64,000 nucleotides of DNA from Acidovorax soli (GTDB taxonomy: Bacteria > Pseudomonadota > Gammaproteobacteria > Burkholderiales > Burkholderiaceae_C), in contig NZ_JACHLK010000007.1 in NCBI RefSeq assembly GCF_014207955.1, positions 1 to 64,000 on the forward strand, in the 5' to 3' direction. How positions within the stretch are numbered: position 1 is the stretch's first letter; every line of letters begins with the position of its first letter. Shown here in pieces: positions 63,995 through 64,000 of this stretch. The notes under the pieces were generated by a model. That model saw nothing but the letters and a program-made list of their open reading frames with translations, did no database searches and had not been told where the DNA came from. Made by a program: the position numbers and the translations under genes.

Positions 63995-64000
63995 AGCACC

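Noticed and set aside
1-64000. CRISPR arrays, rRNA, tRNA, integrases or prophage genes
   Set aside because: I saw no regularly spaced repeats, no cloverleaf or CCA-ended segments, and no phage or integrase proteins.

Overview
The window is GC-rich, densely coded chromosomal DNA. Its gene content (HAAT-type and Bug/TctC transport proteins, several CoA-metabolism genes, a bactofilin, TRAP transport, class II dihydroorotase) and codon use suggest a betaproteobacterium of the Comamonadaceae (Acidovorax/Alicycliphilus/Diaphorobacter type). This placement is by family recognition, not by a search. I support 57 protein genes. I see no rRNA, tRNA, CRISPR array or complete mobile element.

Layout. 1-131: two direct repeats that look like an IS21-family end, and the terminator of the first operon. 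191-15849: lipid/CoA block, with fadA-fadB, an outer-membrane barrel protein, a small hypothetical, an acyl-CoA dehydrogenase, a branched-chain-type ABC operon (livH-M-G-F, an acyl-CoA ligase, livK), an enoyl-CoA hydratase, two hotdog thioesterases and a bactofilin. 15978-18802: Atm1-type ABC exporter and 2-hydroxyacid dehydrogenase. 18814-24823: RND multidrug efflux operon. 25068-29171: TRAP transporter with a divergent HypT-like LysR regulator. 29368-33583: glutamate/aspartate ABC transporter with two binding proteins. 33723-36717: three poorly known genes, one with a SUKH-like domain. 36738-39963: RpiR regulator divergent from a CPG2-like peptidase and a Bug binding protein. 40014-42843: pyrC, a DUF3025 gene and htpX with a heat-shock promoter. 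42921-45478: SDR and thiolase divergent from a TetR regulator. 45628-51989: chemoreceptor, GlxA-type regulator, secreted M20 amidohydrolase, VUT transporter and COG2509 flavoprotein. 52074-57303: J-domain protein, ybhN-clsB-ybhP membrane-lipid operon and cysteine synthase. 57380-64000: RNA-repair operon.

Two features stand out. First, the last 6.6 kb is one six-gene minus-strand operon: unknown 150-aa protein, RtcB ligase, RlaP nucleotidyltransferase, MoxR-type AAA ATPase, a protein joining a HEILH metallopeptidase-like region to a VWA domain with an intact MIDAS, and RtcA cyclase. It joins RNA end healing and sealing to an ATPase/VWA module whose role there is unclear, and is the best candidate for an under-described system. 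Second, three promoters (fadA-fadB, the acyl-CoA dehydrogenase, and the liv-type operon that contains an acyl-CoA ligase) carry the same 28-32 bp palindrome. This ties the ABC transporter to beta-oxidation under one unseen regulator.
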